Below are positions 8,568 to 15,547 of a DNA stretch of 64,000 bases, one piece after another. The stretch is from the NCBI RefSeq assembly GCF_013415105.1, contig NZ_JACCDF010000013.1, forward strand, positions 1-64,000, written 5' to 3'. A model generated the notes under the pieces. The model was not told the origin of the DNA. It worked only from the letters and a program-made list of their open reading frames with translations, and made no database searches. Made by a program: the position numbers and the translations under genes. The stretch comes from Vreelandella salicampi (GTDB lineage: Bacteria > Pseudomonadota > Gammaproteobacteria > Pseudomonadales > Halomonadaceae). Each line of letters starts with the position of its first letter. The stretch's first letter is position 1.

Positions 8568-9542
8568 CTATTCCTCCCAGAGATGGTCAGTGTTCTGTCC
8601 CTTCGGCCCCACGGCTGGCCCCATTGGCGTGTCGTAAACTTCACGATCTGAGCCTTCGTACCGCTCCTTCAGGCGTTCCGCGTTGCGTTCAGCAAGGGCA
8701 TCGGTGAGTGATTCCCACCGTTCCGAGCCGATACCCGGCTGCTCGGACGCGCTGAGTGCCCCTTCACCCTTCAAGGCACCGATGTAAACGGCTGCATTGC
8801 TGGCCCCACGGTCTTGGAACTCCTCTAGGGCATATAGGGCTGTCACTGACCCTTCGACCTTCCAGTAGGTGTCTGGGGCCGCCTCCGGGCAGGCTTTGTA
8901 GTCGAATGTCTGGCCATTGATTTCCCCTGTCCTGGGCTCTGCGGTTTGGCAAACCCCCATCGGGTCTTCTTTGGCGAGCACGATGGTTGGCACACTGTCG
9001 ACCGCATAGGTGTCGAACAGGCGGGGATCTATCTGGATCGGTGCAGTCATGCCGCCTGGACGCAGCACCTTCAGCAGTCGCTCCATGGTGAATTGCCTGA
9101 GGTCCATCCCCGGCTCTACCCCCCGGAGCACCAGCTCACCACCGGCCCGAGCGGCATCGAGGGCATAGCCGCGGATCATGCTTTCCGGCATTGAGAACGA
9201 GATGAAGAAATACAGGCGGTCTTGCTCACCCAACCCAAGCGAGCCACGCAAGGCCTCCCATTCGGCTGCCATCTCTGGGTCTGCAATCCCACCTGTCTGG
9301 CCGGGCTTACGGATGTTTTCCACCATGGCCGCCCCTGCGGCCTCACCCGCAGAGTTGGCGCTACCTGCCCCCATGGCCTCGAGAACACGCTCTGCGCTTC
9401 CCTGGCCAGGGAAAGAAAGCTGGGCTGCGCTCTCGCCTTCAAGAGCCGAGAACGCGCTGTGAGCGGCTTCCTCGGGTGTCTTTTGCCCGAGAGCTGTTGA
9501 GCTGGTGAGAACCAGTGCTAGGAGTGTCAGAGAGCGCAGCAT
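8568..9542 (-). CDS. trbC: TrbC, F-type pilus assembly protein
   Basis: 324 aa with a signal peptide (MLRSLTLLALVLTSSTALG). The core LYFFISFSMPESMIRGYALDAARAGGELVLRGV matches the thioredoxin-fold-like TrbC_Ftype domain, followed by the conserved VDSVPTIVLAK block. Known role: periplasmic protein needed for F-pilus assembly, working with TraW, TraU and TraN. Longer than F TrbC (about 212 aa) because of extended N- and C-terminal arms. It overlaps traU by 16 bp. Confidence 0.9.
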   Translation of the reverse strand: MLRSLTLLALVLTSSTALGQKTPEEAAHSAFSALEGESAAQLSFPGQGSAERVLEAMGAGSANSAGEAAGAAMVENIRKPGQTGGIADPEMAAEWEALRGSLGLGEQDRLYFFISFSMPESMIRGYALDAARAGGELVLRGVEPGMDLRQFTMERLLKVLRPGGMTAPIQIDPRLFDTYAVDSVPTIVLAKEDPMGVCQTAEPRTGEINGQTFDYKACPEAAPDTYWKVEGSVTALYALEEFQDRGASNAAVYIGALKGEGALSASEQPGIGSERWESLTDALAERNAERLKERYEGSDREVYDTPMGPAVGPKGQNTDHLWEE

Positions 9543-10534
9543 TGCTTACCTACCCAGATCAGGAATGCGGAATCGGTACGGACGGCTGTGTTGGCGGGCG
9601 GCATCATCCCCCACCGAAATTCGGACATGCCCAGAACAGCGGTTTGATTACTCGCGACCGGTGCAACCGGGTCGATCCTGTACTGGCTACGGATCATGTT
9701 CGGCAGATAGACCGACTGGCACTCGGCCCATGGGCCGATGGTGGAAAGCAGACCAGCCATCCGGGTCTTCCGCTGCATGTACTTTCCGAGGACGTGCAGA
9801 TTGCCCCCCTGAGGAGAGCTGTGTGTCGGGCTGGAGCCGGTCAGCGGGTACAGGACGCCTTGCGATCCCTGGCACCAGAACATCATGTCAAGAGGTCGAC
9901 CGGCTGCTGAGGCAACGGCGTCCGGAATGCAAGAAAGAGCGCCAACCGGGTTAGCGAACAGGGCGGACTCAGGAAAGGCGATCGAAGTCCAGGTATCGTC
10001 CTGCCAGGTGGGATCTACCTCGGTGAGATCCGCCAGGTTGAACCCCGAAGTGTTCATGCACCCGAGTGAACTCATCATGTTGAGCACACTGAACAGGGGG
10101 TAGATATACCAATGAACCTGCATCCTGGTGACGGAGCCGTGGTCACGGCCGGAGCCATACTTCTGGTTCGAGGTTTGCTCGTCATACCCCTCGAGCACTT
10201 GCACCCCGCCCAAGGTCGACATGCAACCGGGAGTGCGTGCCACCTCGGCCAGGAAGGTGGGCTCCCAGTACGTCATCCCAATCCCAGGCATATCCACACC
10301 GTAGGGGCCAGGGCACATGCAGATAGGGTCCATGTGCATCAGGGGCGGGTTTGAACCACCCCCCATGGATATGCCCGCCACAGTCACCGGAAACATGTTG
10401 TTCCAGTTGGGGTCGTTGATCGGATTGAACACCTCCCCCTGGCAAGCGGCTGAGCCTGTCAGGGGAGAGGCAGTAGCTAAGCTGGCCGCGGCCAGTGATA
10501 GGGCAGCCAGGCCGGAAAGGACCGTTCGTTTCAT
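9527..10534 (-). CDS. traU: TraU, conjugal transfer protein
   Basis: 335 aa with a signal peptide (cleavage near LATASP). Diagnostic TraU blocks are present: the segment around NPINDPNWNNMFP, PPLMHMDPICMCPGPYGVDMPGIGMTYWEP, YIYPLFSVLNM and a C-terminal IWVGKQCC. Length is close to F TraU (330 aa). Known role: periplasmic protein of the F-type apparatus more important for DNA transfer and mating-pair formation than for pilus assembly. Overlaps traW and trbC, consistent with one operon. Confidence 0.93.
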   Translation of the reverse strand: MKRTVLSGLAALSLAAASLATASPLTGSAACQGEVFNPINDPNWNNMFPVTVAGISMGGGSNPPLMHMDPICMCPGPYGVDMPGIGMTYWEPTFLAEVARTPGCMSTLGGVQVLEGYDEQTSNQKYGSGRDHGSVTRMQVHWYIYPLFSVLNMMSSLGCMNTSGFNLADLTEVDPTWQDDTWTSIAFPESALFANPVGALSCIPDAVASAAGRPLDMMFWCQGSQGVLYPLTGSSPTHSSPQGGNLHVLGKYMQRKTRMAGLLSTIGPWAECQSVYLPNMIRSQYRIDPVAPVASNQTAVLGMSEFRWGMMPPANTAVRTDSAFLIWVGKQCCAL

Positions 10535-11217
10535 GGCAGGTGGGCCTCCAGGGTCTCGACATCGTAGGGGTAGGCAAAATGCGTCACTTCGATGGCGTCG
10601 GGACGGCTATCCCGCACGCCAGCCAGTGAAGGCGTGTGAGTGATGCCCAAACGGTCGAAATGCCATTCCTCGGCGAAGTAGACGGCACGCCCCAGGTCAG
10701 CAGCCAAATCGCCGGGATCGCCCGCGGTCACAATGACGGTCAGGTTGACCGGGTGAAGCTTCTTCAGCTCCACGGCCAGTTCGCGCTGCCTGTCCACCCG
10801 TAGATCGACAACGAGGAGCCAGTTCTGCGGGCGAACCTTGTCCAGGGGATTAACCTTGGTGCCTGCCTCGTAGATGGTGCCCCACTGATAAGTGCCGTCC
10901 GGTTGCCGCTTCAGCGCTTCGATGTCTTCTTGAAGGGTGTAGGAGGGGTCTACGAAATGGGTTTCGGTATGCTCGGCGACGGGTACATACCAGTCGGGGA
11001 TGTCGTTGGTGTGTGTCTGGGCCTGACCCGCCAGGTGCTCATGGACTGAATCCCAGTCGACGCCATGAGCTTCAGCCACGATGGCCAGACGCATATCCGG
11101 CTCGCCGATTTCCCAGGTAGGCCCGAGCGTTCCGAGATCCTGGTCAGCGGCCAGGGCGGTACTTGAGAGCGCTACCGTGAGCGCTGCAATTTTACTATAC
11201 TGTACTACGATTTCCAT
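10531..11217 (-). CDS. traW: TraW, F-type conjugative transfer protein
   Basis: 228 aa with a signal peptide (hydrophobic to about residue 23, ending TALAAD). Blocks such as DLGTLGPTWEIGEPDM, NPLDKV followed by LLVVDLRVDRQ, and PVNLTVIVTAGDP with YFAEE match TraW. Known role: periplasmic pilus-assembly protein that interacts with TrbC. Its first codons contain a near-perfect copy of the recurrent AAATCGTNGTACNGTATA motif on the coding strand, which could be an internal promoter or operator. If so, a later start is possible, but this one keeps an intact signal peptide. It overlaps the upstream sigma-like gene by 23 bp. Confidence 0.9.
   Translation of the reverse strand: MEIVVQYSKIAALTVALSSTALAADQDLGTLGPTWEIGEPDMRLAIVAEAHGVDWDSVHEHLAGQAQTHTNDIPDWYVPVAEHTETHFVDPSYTLQEDIEALKRQPDGTYQWGTIYEAGTKVNPLDKVRPQNWLLVVDLRVDRQRELAVELKKLHPVNLTVIVTAGDPGDLAADLGRAVYFAEEWHFDRLGITHTPSLAGVRDSRPDAIEVTHFAYPYDVETLEAHLP
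11194..11213 (-). promoter_or_regulatory. Copy of the AAANCGTCGTANNGTATA motif inside the start of traW
   Basis: On the minus strand the site reads AAATCGTAGTACAGTATAGT, 17 of 20 identical to the site at 2063-2082. It covers codons 2-8 of traW. Either it is an internal promoter or operator for the transfer operon, or the likeness is chance on coding sequence. Confidence 0.35.
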
Positions 11218-11770
11218 TTTTCAGCCGTTCCAATCTGCGGTAGACACTGCGCTCGGTCATGTCAGCCGCCGCAGCGATTTCGGCAGCCGACAAGCCTTCA
11301 CAGTGAAGGGCAAGCAGGTTCTCGTTGGACAGCCCTGATCGAGCTGAGCGTTTCGGAAGGTCGATGAGGTGGGCTGAGACGGTGGACGTGGGTTCAATCT
11401 CCACGGAGGCCTCAGTATCGATCTCGTCGTTGAATTCTTGGGTAAAGCCAGGGATCTGTTCAGCCATCAGATCGTACTGCTCAGCACGGGGCTCACTGTC
11501 CGCCTGACCCGCCTTATGGACAGTGACGGGGAGTACGGTATGCCGGCGCCAGGTGCTAATGGCCAGGAAGGCGGCTTCGCCCGCGTATTTCATGATGGCA
11601 TCATGGGAATAGCTGGCGTCGTACTCCCGCCCAAGCCAGGCAAGGTAGATTTCCTGGCGCATGTCGTCCTGCCATTGCCGCGGTATGTGCAGACGGGAGG
11701 CGGTCCACCCGACCAATCGCTGCATTTCGGATGGCGGTTGTTTCGACAAGTATTCAAAGAGGTTAGCCAT
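11195..11770 (-). CDS. Sigma-70-like (ECF-type) regulator heading the transfer operon
   Basis: 191 aa from ATG 11770, with AGGAG about 12 bases upstream. The N-terminal half (WQDDMRQEIYLAWL, then AFLAISTWRRHTVLPVTV) resembles sigma region 2. The C-terminal NLLALHCEGLSAAEIAAAADMTERSVYRRLERL is a convincing region-4-like helix-turn-helix. It is the first gene of the tra operon and overlaps traW. I infer a plasmid-specific sigma factor or sigma-like activator of transfer genes. The region 2 similarity is weak, so a plain HTH regulator is possible. Its start codon overlaps, on the opposite strand, the start codon of the next gene. Confidence 0.6.
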   Translation of the reverse strand: MANLFEYLSKQPPSEMQRLVGWTASRLHIPRQWQDDMRQEIYLAWLGREYDASYSHDAIMKYAGEAAFLAISTWRRHTVLPVTVHKAGQADSEPRAEQYDLMAEQIPGFTQEFNDEIDTEASVEIEPTSTVSAHLIDLPKRSARSGLSNENLLALHCEGLSAAEIAAAADMTERSVYRRLERLKNGNRSTV

Positions 11771-12311
11771 GCGAGACACGCTCCTGAACGACCTGATCAA
11801 TACGCTTGAAAGGCATGGCTGCGAGATCAAAGTGAGCATCCCCACGACCCGTGGGCGTGCTGAGCGCAGCTCGACGGATAGCGACCTGGGCCGGCGCATC
11901 AATACATTGCGTGACGAGTACGGCATGACCCTGGCCAAGATCGCCGAGCTGCTGACCTCGAAGCTCAACAGCAAGATTTCCGTGGCATCCGTCAATGCCT
12001 GGACTGGTGGCGTAACCCCTCGGAAAGTCCCCTACGAGCGAGTGCAGGGCGCCCTCGAGGAGATCATGGAAGAACATGAGGCAATCGAGGGCGGGGCATG
12101 GGTCGCCGCTGATGAGGTCAAGGCAACGGTGGATCGCTGGATGGAAGTGATGACCCCACGACAAATCGCCGTAGCCGCCGACGAGGCTGTGACCTCGATT
12201 CGGAGCTGGCATACGGGCAACCATCGGGTGCTGCGTACCAAGTGGAACCGTGTGGTCCCTCTGGTCGAGCAAATGCGTGAGGTCATCCAGAAGCGGCATG
12301 GTGAAACCTAG
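11769..12311 (+). CDS. Putative DNA-binding protein divergent from the transfer operon
   Basis: 180 aa. Start ATG 11769 has GAGG nine bases upstream. Two HTH-like segments are visible: LAKIAELLTSKLNSKISVASVNAWTG (about 50-75) and TPRQIAVAADEAVTSIRSWHTG (about 124-145), the second ending in a basic NHRVLRTKWNR. No named family recognised. The start codons of this gene and of the sigma-like gene share the CATG at 11768-11771, so each promoter must lie inside the coding region of the other, which suggests mutual regulation. It may be a transfer repressor or activator (inference). Confidence 0.6.
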   Translation: MRDTLLNDLINTLERHGCEIKVSIPTTRGRAERSSTDSDLGRRINTLRDEYGMTLAKIAELLTSKLNSKISVASVNAWTGGVTPRKVPYERVQGALEEIMEEHEAIEGGAWVAADEVKATVDRWMEVMTPRQIAVAADEAVTSIRSWHTGNHRVLRTKWNRVVPLVEQMREVIQKRHGET

Positions 12312-12694
12312 CGCCCCATGCCCTGTTTTGGCTGACCGTGCTTGCGGTCTTCCTCGCCTGTGGTGTGATTTCTCTCACCCCCACCATCACGAGGCTCACC
12401 GGCCAGGGCCTCACCCCCCTGGCCTTGCTGCTTGGCCTCTTGCTTGGCCTCTTGCTTCTCCTTCCGCTCCTGGTCCTTCAGAAACCGCTTGAACTCACGG
12501 TCCCTGTCCATGACGTTCCTCAGCATTAGGTCGACCAGATCACTGGTCGAAACCTTCTCGCCGAAGGTGAGCTGGTACAGCTCACGGTATTGATCCAGCC
12601 GATTAATCGTGGATTCAGGCAGTTGTGCCTGAATCTGCTTTTTGGGGTCGTGCTCTACGCGGCCAATGAGCATTTCGGTCTCCTGGGTTATCAT
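12308..12694 (-). CDS. DUF2274-like ribbon-helix-helix-type protein
   Basis: 128 aa. The segment KQIQAQLPESTINRLDQYRELYQLTFGEKVSTSDLVDLMLRNVM (about 18-62) resembles DUF2274/RHH proteins of conjugative elements. It is followed by a Lys/Glu/Gln-rich coiled coil (about 72-92) and a disordered Gly/Glu tail. Such RHH proteins often bind plasmid transfer or partition sites. The 3' end overlaps the convergent gene by 4 bp. Start ATG 12694 is the first of two in-frame methionines and is the less certain choice. Confidence 0.6.
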   Translation of the reverse strand: MITQETEMLIGRVEHDPKKQIQAQLPESTINRLDQYRELYQLTFGEKVSTSDLVDLMLRNVMDRDREFKRFLKDQERKEKQEAKQEAKQQGQGGEALAGEPRDGGGERNHTTGEEDRKHGQPKQGMGR

Positions 12695-12751
12695 GACGAC
12701 GAAGCAATCTTGCAGCTACGCTGACTGCTGCGGATAGCCCGGGACCGTTAG

Positions 12752-12771
12752 AAAACGTTATCTGGTATAGT
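12752..12771 (+). promoter_or_regulatory. Weak copy of the recurrent promoter-like motif
   Basis: AAAACGTTATCTGGTATAGT matches 14 of 20 positions of the motif at 11194-11213, in the same orientation as the gene starting at 12814 and with a -10-like TATAGT. Weaker than the other copies. Confidence 0.3.
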
Positions 12772-12813
12772 TACATGTGAGTGGCGTCGAATTCCGGCGT
12801 ATGGGAGAGAGCA

Positions 12814-13431
12814 TTGGATCACGACAATGAAAACGACGACCTGAAGAAGGTCATTGAGGCCGGAAAGCGCAAGCCAGGCCCCGGCCCGAAGGGTGGGCAG
12901 AAGGGAAAGCCTAAGGGGCCGCGGAGTGACTATCTGCAAATCGAGCCAGACGCCCCAGGCTACAAGCTGGTTCAAATCATCTTTGAGCGGGCGGTAAGTG
13001 AAGGGATCTCTATCACTGAGCTGGCCGAGAGCCTTGGCATAGCACCTTCCACGTTGAGCCACCTGAAAACAGGCCGGCGTCAGGCCACTACCCTGGGCCG
13101 GGATGTGGTAGAGCGATTCGCGGAGTGGCTGAACTATCCCGTGCTGGCTGTCATGATCCTGGCCGAGCAGGTTCATTTGGAGGACTTCTACTCGCCTCAG
13201 AATGACCTGGATCGCGCAATCGACAGGGCACTTCACTTCATGGCTGATGATCCTGAGTGGGGCGGCATGATGCCCAAGGATCTCGATGGGGCCTCAACCC
13301 ACATGAAGCTATGGAGTGTCTGGATGTACGAGCGAGCCACCAAGACTCGGCTGATCACGGGTGGCGTTGACTACCTGGACCTGTTGAAAGCCATGGAAGA
13401 TTTCAGGGCTGAGTACCCCTCGAGCAGCTAG
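12814..13431 (+). CDS. HTH transcriptional regulator
   Basis: 205 aa from TTG 12814, chosen because GGGAGAGA lies 4-11 bases upstream. A GTG at 12781 is also possible but has no ribosome site. The N-terminus is a flexible Lys/Gly/Pro-rich arm (KRKPGPGPKGGQKGKPKGP) that could contact DNA. A Cro/CI-type HTH follows (SITELAESLGIAPSTLSHLKTGRR), then a helical C-terminal domain with no known motif. It faces the large non-coding repeat block and may act on it. A weak recurrent motif lies just upstream. Confidence 0.72.
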   Translation: MDHDNENDDLKKVIEAGKRKPGPGPKGGQKGKPKGPRSDYLQIEPDAPGYKLVQIIFERAVSEGISITELAESLGIAPSTLSHLKTGRRQATTLGRDVVERFAEWLNYPVLAVMILAEQVHLEDFYSPQNDLDRAIDRALHFMADDPEWGGMMPKDLDGASTHMKLWSVWMYERATKTRLITGGVDYLDLLKAMEDFRAEYPSSS

Positions 13432-13524
13432 GCGAATTCCCTTACCAAGGTCAGGGAGCGCCTGAACGGCGTGCCGACTGGCTTCAGTAGGAAGCCTATG
13501 AGCCCCGGCCCTGGATTGGCCAGT

Positions 13525-13574
13525 ACGGGAATCGATCCCCGTTCCCATGACTTGACTATGATTACGGGAATCGA
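13525..13574. repeat. 11-bp direct repeat pair
   Basis: ACGGGAATCGA occurs at 13525-13535 and 13564-13574. The first copy also forms an inverted pair GGGAA/TTCCC with the bases just downstream. Position in the non-coding block suggests a protein-binding or processing site. Confidence 0.5.
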
Positions 13575-13789
13575 ACGGGTTAGACGCATCTTGCCGCAGG
13601 TCTGAGATAGAGCATTCCGTTGGCGATCTCATGGAAACCGCTCCTGAAACGCTCTTCATGGTGCTCTGGTAAAGCTATATCGGGGCTCATATTTGGGCAT
13701 AATTAGTTGGCATATCAGCACTTTTCCAGCGCTCCTGGTAATGCTCGACCGCTGCTTGTACTCAATGCTCGAGACCCTTTCCACATACA

Positions 13790-14016
13790 ACGAAAAGCAC
13801 ATGGGCCGCTCCGCGGCCTGGGTACGAGGCAAGCCTCGAAATGCCTAGCCCTGGTGGTTTCCCATCCTGCCATTTCGCCCGTATGGACTTCGTTCTGTGA
13901 CGGCAGCAAAACTGCGTTGTGGTGTCCACGCTTGGGCACTGCCGCTTGCAAAACGAAAAGCACATGGGCCGCTCCGCGGCCTGAATACGAGGCGGGCCTC
14001 GAAATGCCTAGCCCTG
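13790..14016. repeat. Pair of 64-bp direct repeats, each with two hairpins
   Basis: 13790-13853 and 13953-14016 differ at four positions only. Each has a perfect GGCCGC-tcc-GCGGCC hairpin and a CGAGGC-nn-GCCTCG hairpin. All four differences lie outside the stems (in the loop or between hairpins), so the foldbacks are kept, which points to selected structure rather than plain duplication. Confidence 0.75.
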
Positions 14017-14076
14017 CTCGATCCAAAACCCAGAATTCGCCCCAAAGGCACTTCGTTCTAACTGGCCCTGGCTGCT

Positions 14077-14575
14077 GTCGCTCACGCACCGAAAGCGCCA
14101 GCCGCAGGCACGGTGGCATGGCTTCCCCACACCCCGAACGGCACACGCTCATCGTGGTCGCTCACGCACCGAAGGCGCCAGCCGCAGGCCCGGTGGCATG
14201 GCCTCCCCACACCCCGACAGGCACACACTCGCCGTGGTCGCTCACGCACCGAAAGCGCCAGCCGCAGGCCCGGTGGCATGGCCTCCCCACACCCCGACAG
14301 GCACACACTCGCCGTGGCTGCTCACGCACCGAAAGCGCCAGCCGCAGGCACGGTGGCATGGCTTCCCCACACCCCGAACGGCACACGCTCATCGTGGTCG
14401 CTCACGCACCGAAGGCGCCAGCCGCAGGCCCGGTGGCATGGCCTCCCCACACCCCGACAGGCACACACTCGCCGTGGTCGCTCACGCACCGAAAGCGCCA
14501 GCCGCAGGCACGGTGGCATGGCCTCCCCACACCCCGACAGGCACACACTCCCCGTGGTCGCTCACGCGCCGATAA
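14077..14575. repeat. Tandem array of 80-bp units with 240-bp higher-order pattern
   Basis: The anchor CTCACGCACCGAA recurs at 14081, 14161, 14241, 14321, 14401 and 14481, and in altered form at 14561, always 80 bp apart. Units fall into variants A (aacggcacacgctcatcg), B and B', ordered A-B'-B then A-B'-B, so the array also has a 240-bp period. Eighty is not divisible by three, so this is not coding. It resembles plasmid iteron or centromere-like arrays rather than CRISPR, as there are no spacers. Confidence 0.9.
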
Positions 14576-14755
14576 GTCGTTCGCACTGTCGCCACCTCTG
14601 CCCGTTGGGGATGCTTTCCCGCGGTGCGCTCGTACCCCCTAAGGATTCAGCCTGGCGATCGCACACCCATGTCGCCTGTAGTGCCGGTATATGCCATCTC
14701 GGATAACGCTCTATGGGACGCTCTGGCGGTGTCTTATCGCTCTATCTGCCAGCCA

Positions 14756-14787
14756 CAAAAAAGGCTCCGCGAGATGCCCCGGGAGCC
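14756..14787 (-). terminator. Terminator of the minus-strand gene at 14825-15361
   Basis: On the minus strand a GGCTCC...GGAGCC stem with a GC-rich loop is followed by a T-run (AAAAAA on the plus strand at 14757-14762). It lies 38 bp after the stop of the minus-strand gene. Confidence 0.75.
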
Positions 14788-14824
14788 TGTTTGCCGCTTG
14801 TCAGCGATACCGTATCAGGATGCT

Positions 14825-15361
14825 CTACTCACCCTCCCCTGTGTGCTGAAACCCTAGGTCGGGACGTGTACTGCGAGCTGCACCGATGGCCTTGTTGATG
14901 CGCTTCAGGTGATCGATAAAACGGGCTCTACGCTCGATCAGCGCCTGTGCTTCAGCAATCAGTTCGCGGGCCTCGTCGGGGATGCTTTTCGAGCGTGCGG
15001 CGGTGCCTGGGCGAGACAGTCGAACGGCAATCCACTTGGAGGCGGACTGGCGGTTATTCTTCTGCTTGTCCATCCACTTCACCCACACCGGATGCGGGCA
15101 CCCAAGGCACCCGTACCCGCAGCGGTTGAGGTCCATCAGGACGGCGCCGTGTGAGCGCGGCTGAGCGTCACGCAACCGCTCATGGAGGTCTACTAGCTGG
15201 CGGTTGTACTCCCCCATGATGGCCGTGATGTCATGACTCAGGGCGCCTACCATCTGGGCGGACTCGTCCAGGTAGGTTTGCCTGTCTACCGTGCGTCTAT
15301 AACGCGACTTGCGCTGTGTCGGGGAAGCCCCCTCTGTGTTGCTGGATACGCTATCGGTCAT
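14825..15361 (-). CDS. Conserved plasmid-type protein, unknown function
   Basis: 178 aa, soluble. A Ser/Arg-rich N-terminus is followed by a helical region (residues 29-65) and a Cys cluster CGYGCLGCPHPVWVKW (about 81-96) that could bind metal or an Fe-S cluster, then a basic segment and a long C-terminal helix (PDEARELIAEAQALIERRARFIDHLKRI). No named family recognised. It lies downstream of topB on the same strand (186 bp apart). The arrangement of a basic helical protein with a Cys4-like patch beside topB suggests nucleic-acid work (inference). Confidence 0.6.
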   Translation of the reverse strand: MTDSVSSNTEGASPTQRKSRYRRTVDRQTYLDESAQMVGALSHDITAIMGEYNRQLVDLHERLRDAQPRSHGAVLMDLNRCGYGCLGCPHPVWVKWMDKQKNNRQSASKWIAVRLSRPGTAARSKSIPDEARELIAEAQALIERRARFIDHLKRINKAIGAARSTRPDLGFQHTGEGE

Positions 15362-15547
15362 GCGTCATTCCTGTGTCACCTACCATGTCCAGAGCGGTTG
15401 CCTGCCCCTCAAGTGAGAGAGGGTTCAATCCGTGTTCTCTCGCCCCCTTCCTTGGCGAGGGGAAGGGCCTATTCGAGCGGCATGCAGGTGGTCGATCTGG
15501 TGTGTCTATCCCCGCCCAGGGGGTGCCCGGGCGGGCCTCGTGCGCGG

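Larger units (their letters stand above)
13432..14824. other. 1.4-kb non-coding block with repeats and hairpins (candidate origin or regulatory region)
   Basis: No credible gene: open frames here change frame across the 80-bp repeats and lack ribosome sites. In order it holds an 11-bp direct repeat (ACGGGAATCGA at 13525 and 13564), a 64-bp hairpin-bearing repeat at 13790 and 13953, a tandem array of 80-bp units at 14077-14575, and a minus-strand terminator at 14756-14787. Such a block between a regulator and topB could be oriT, oriV or a partition site. No initiator or relaxase gene lies beside it, so the role is open. Confidence 0.6.

Noticed and set aside
14077..14575. The array as a CRISPR
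   Set aside because: Units are contiguous and 80 bp long with no unique spacers, and there are no cas genes.
13707..14706. Several long open frames on both strands across the 80-bp array
   Set aside because: The 80-bp period is not a multiple of three, so frames simply cycle; the predicted proteins are low-complexity repeats without ribosome sites.
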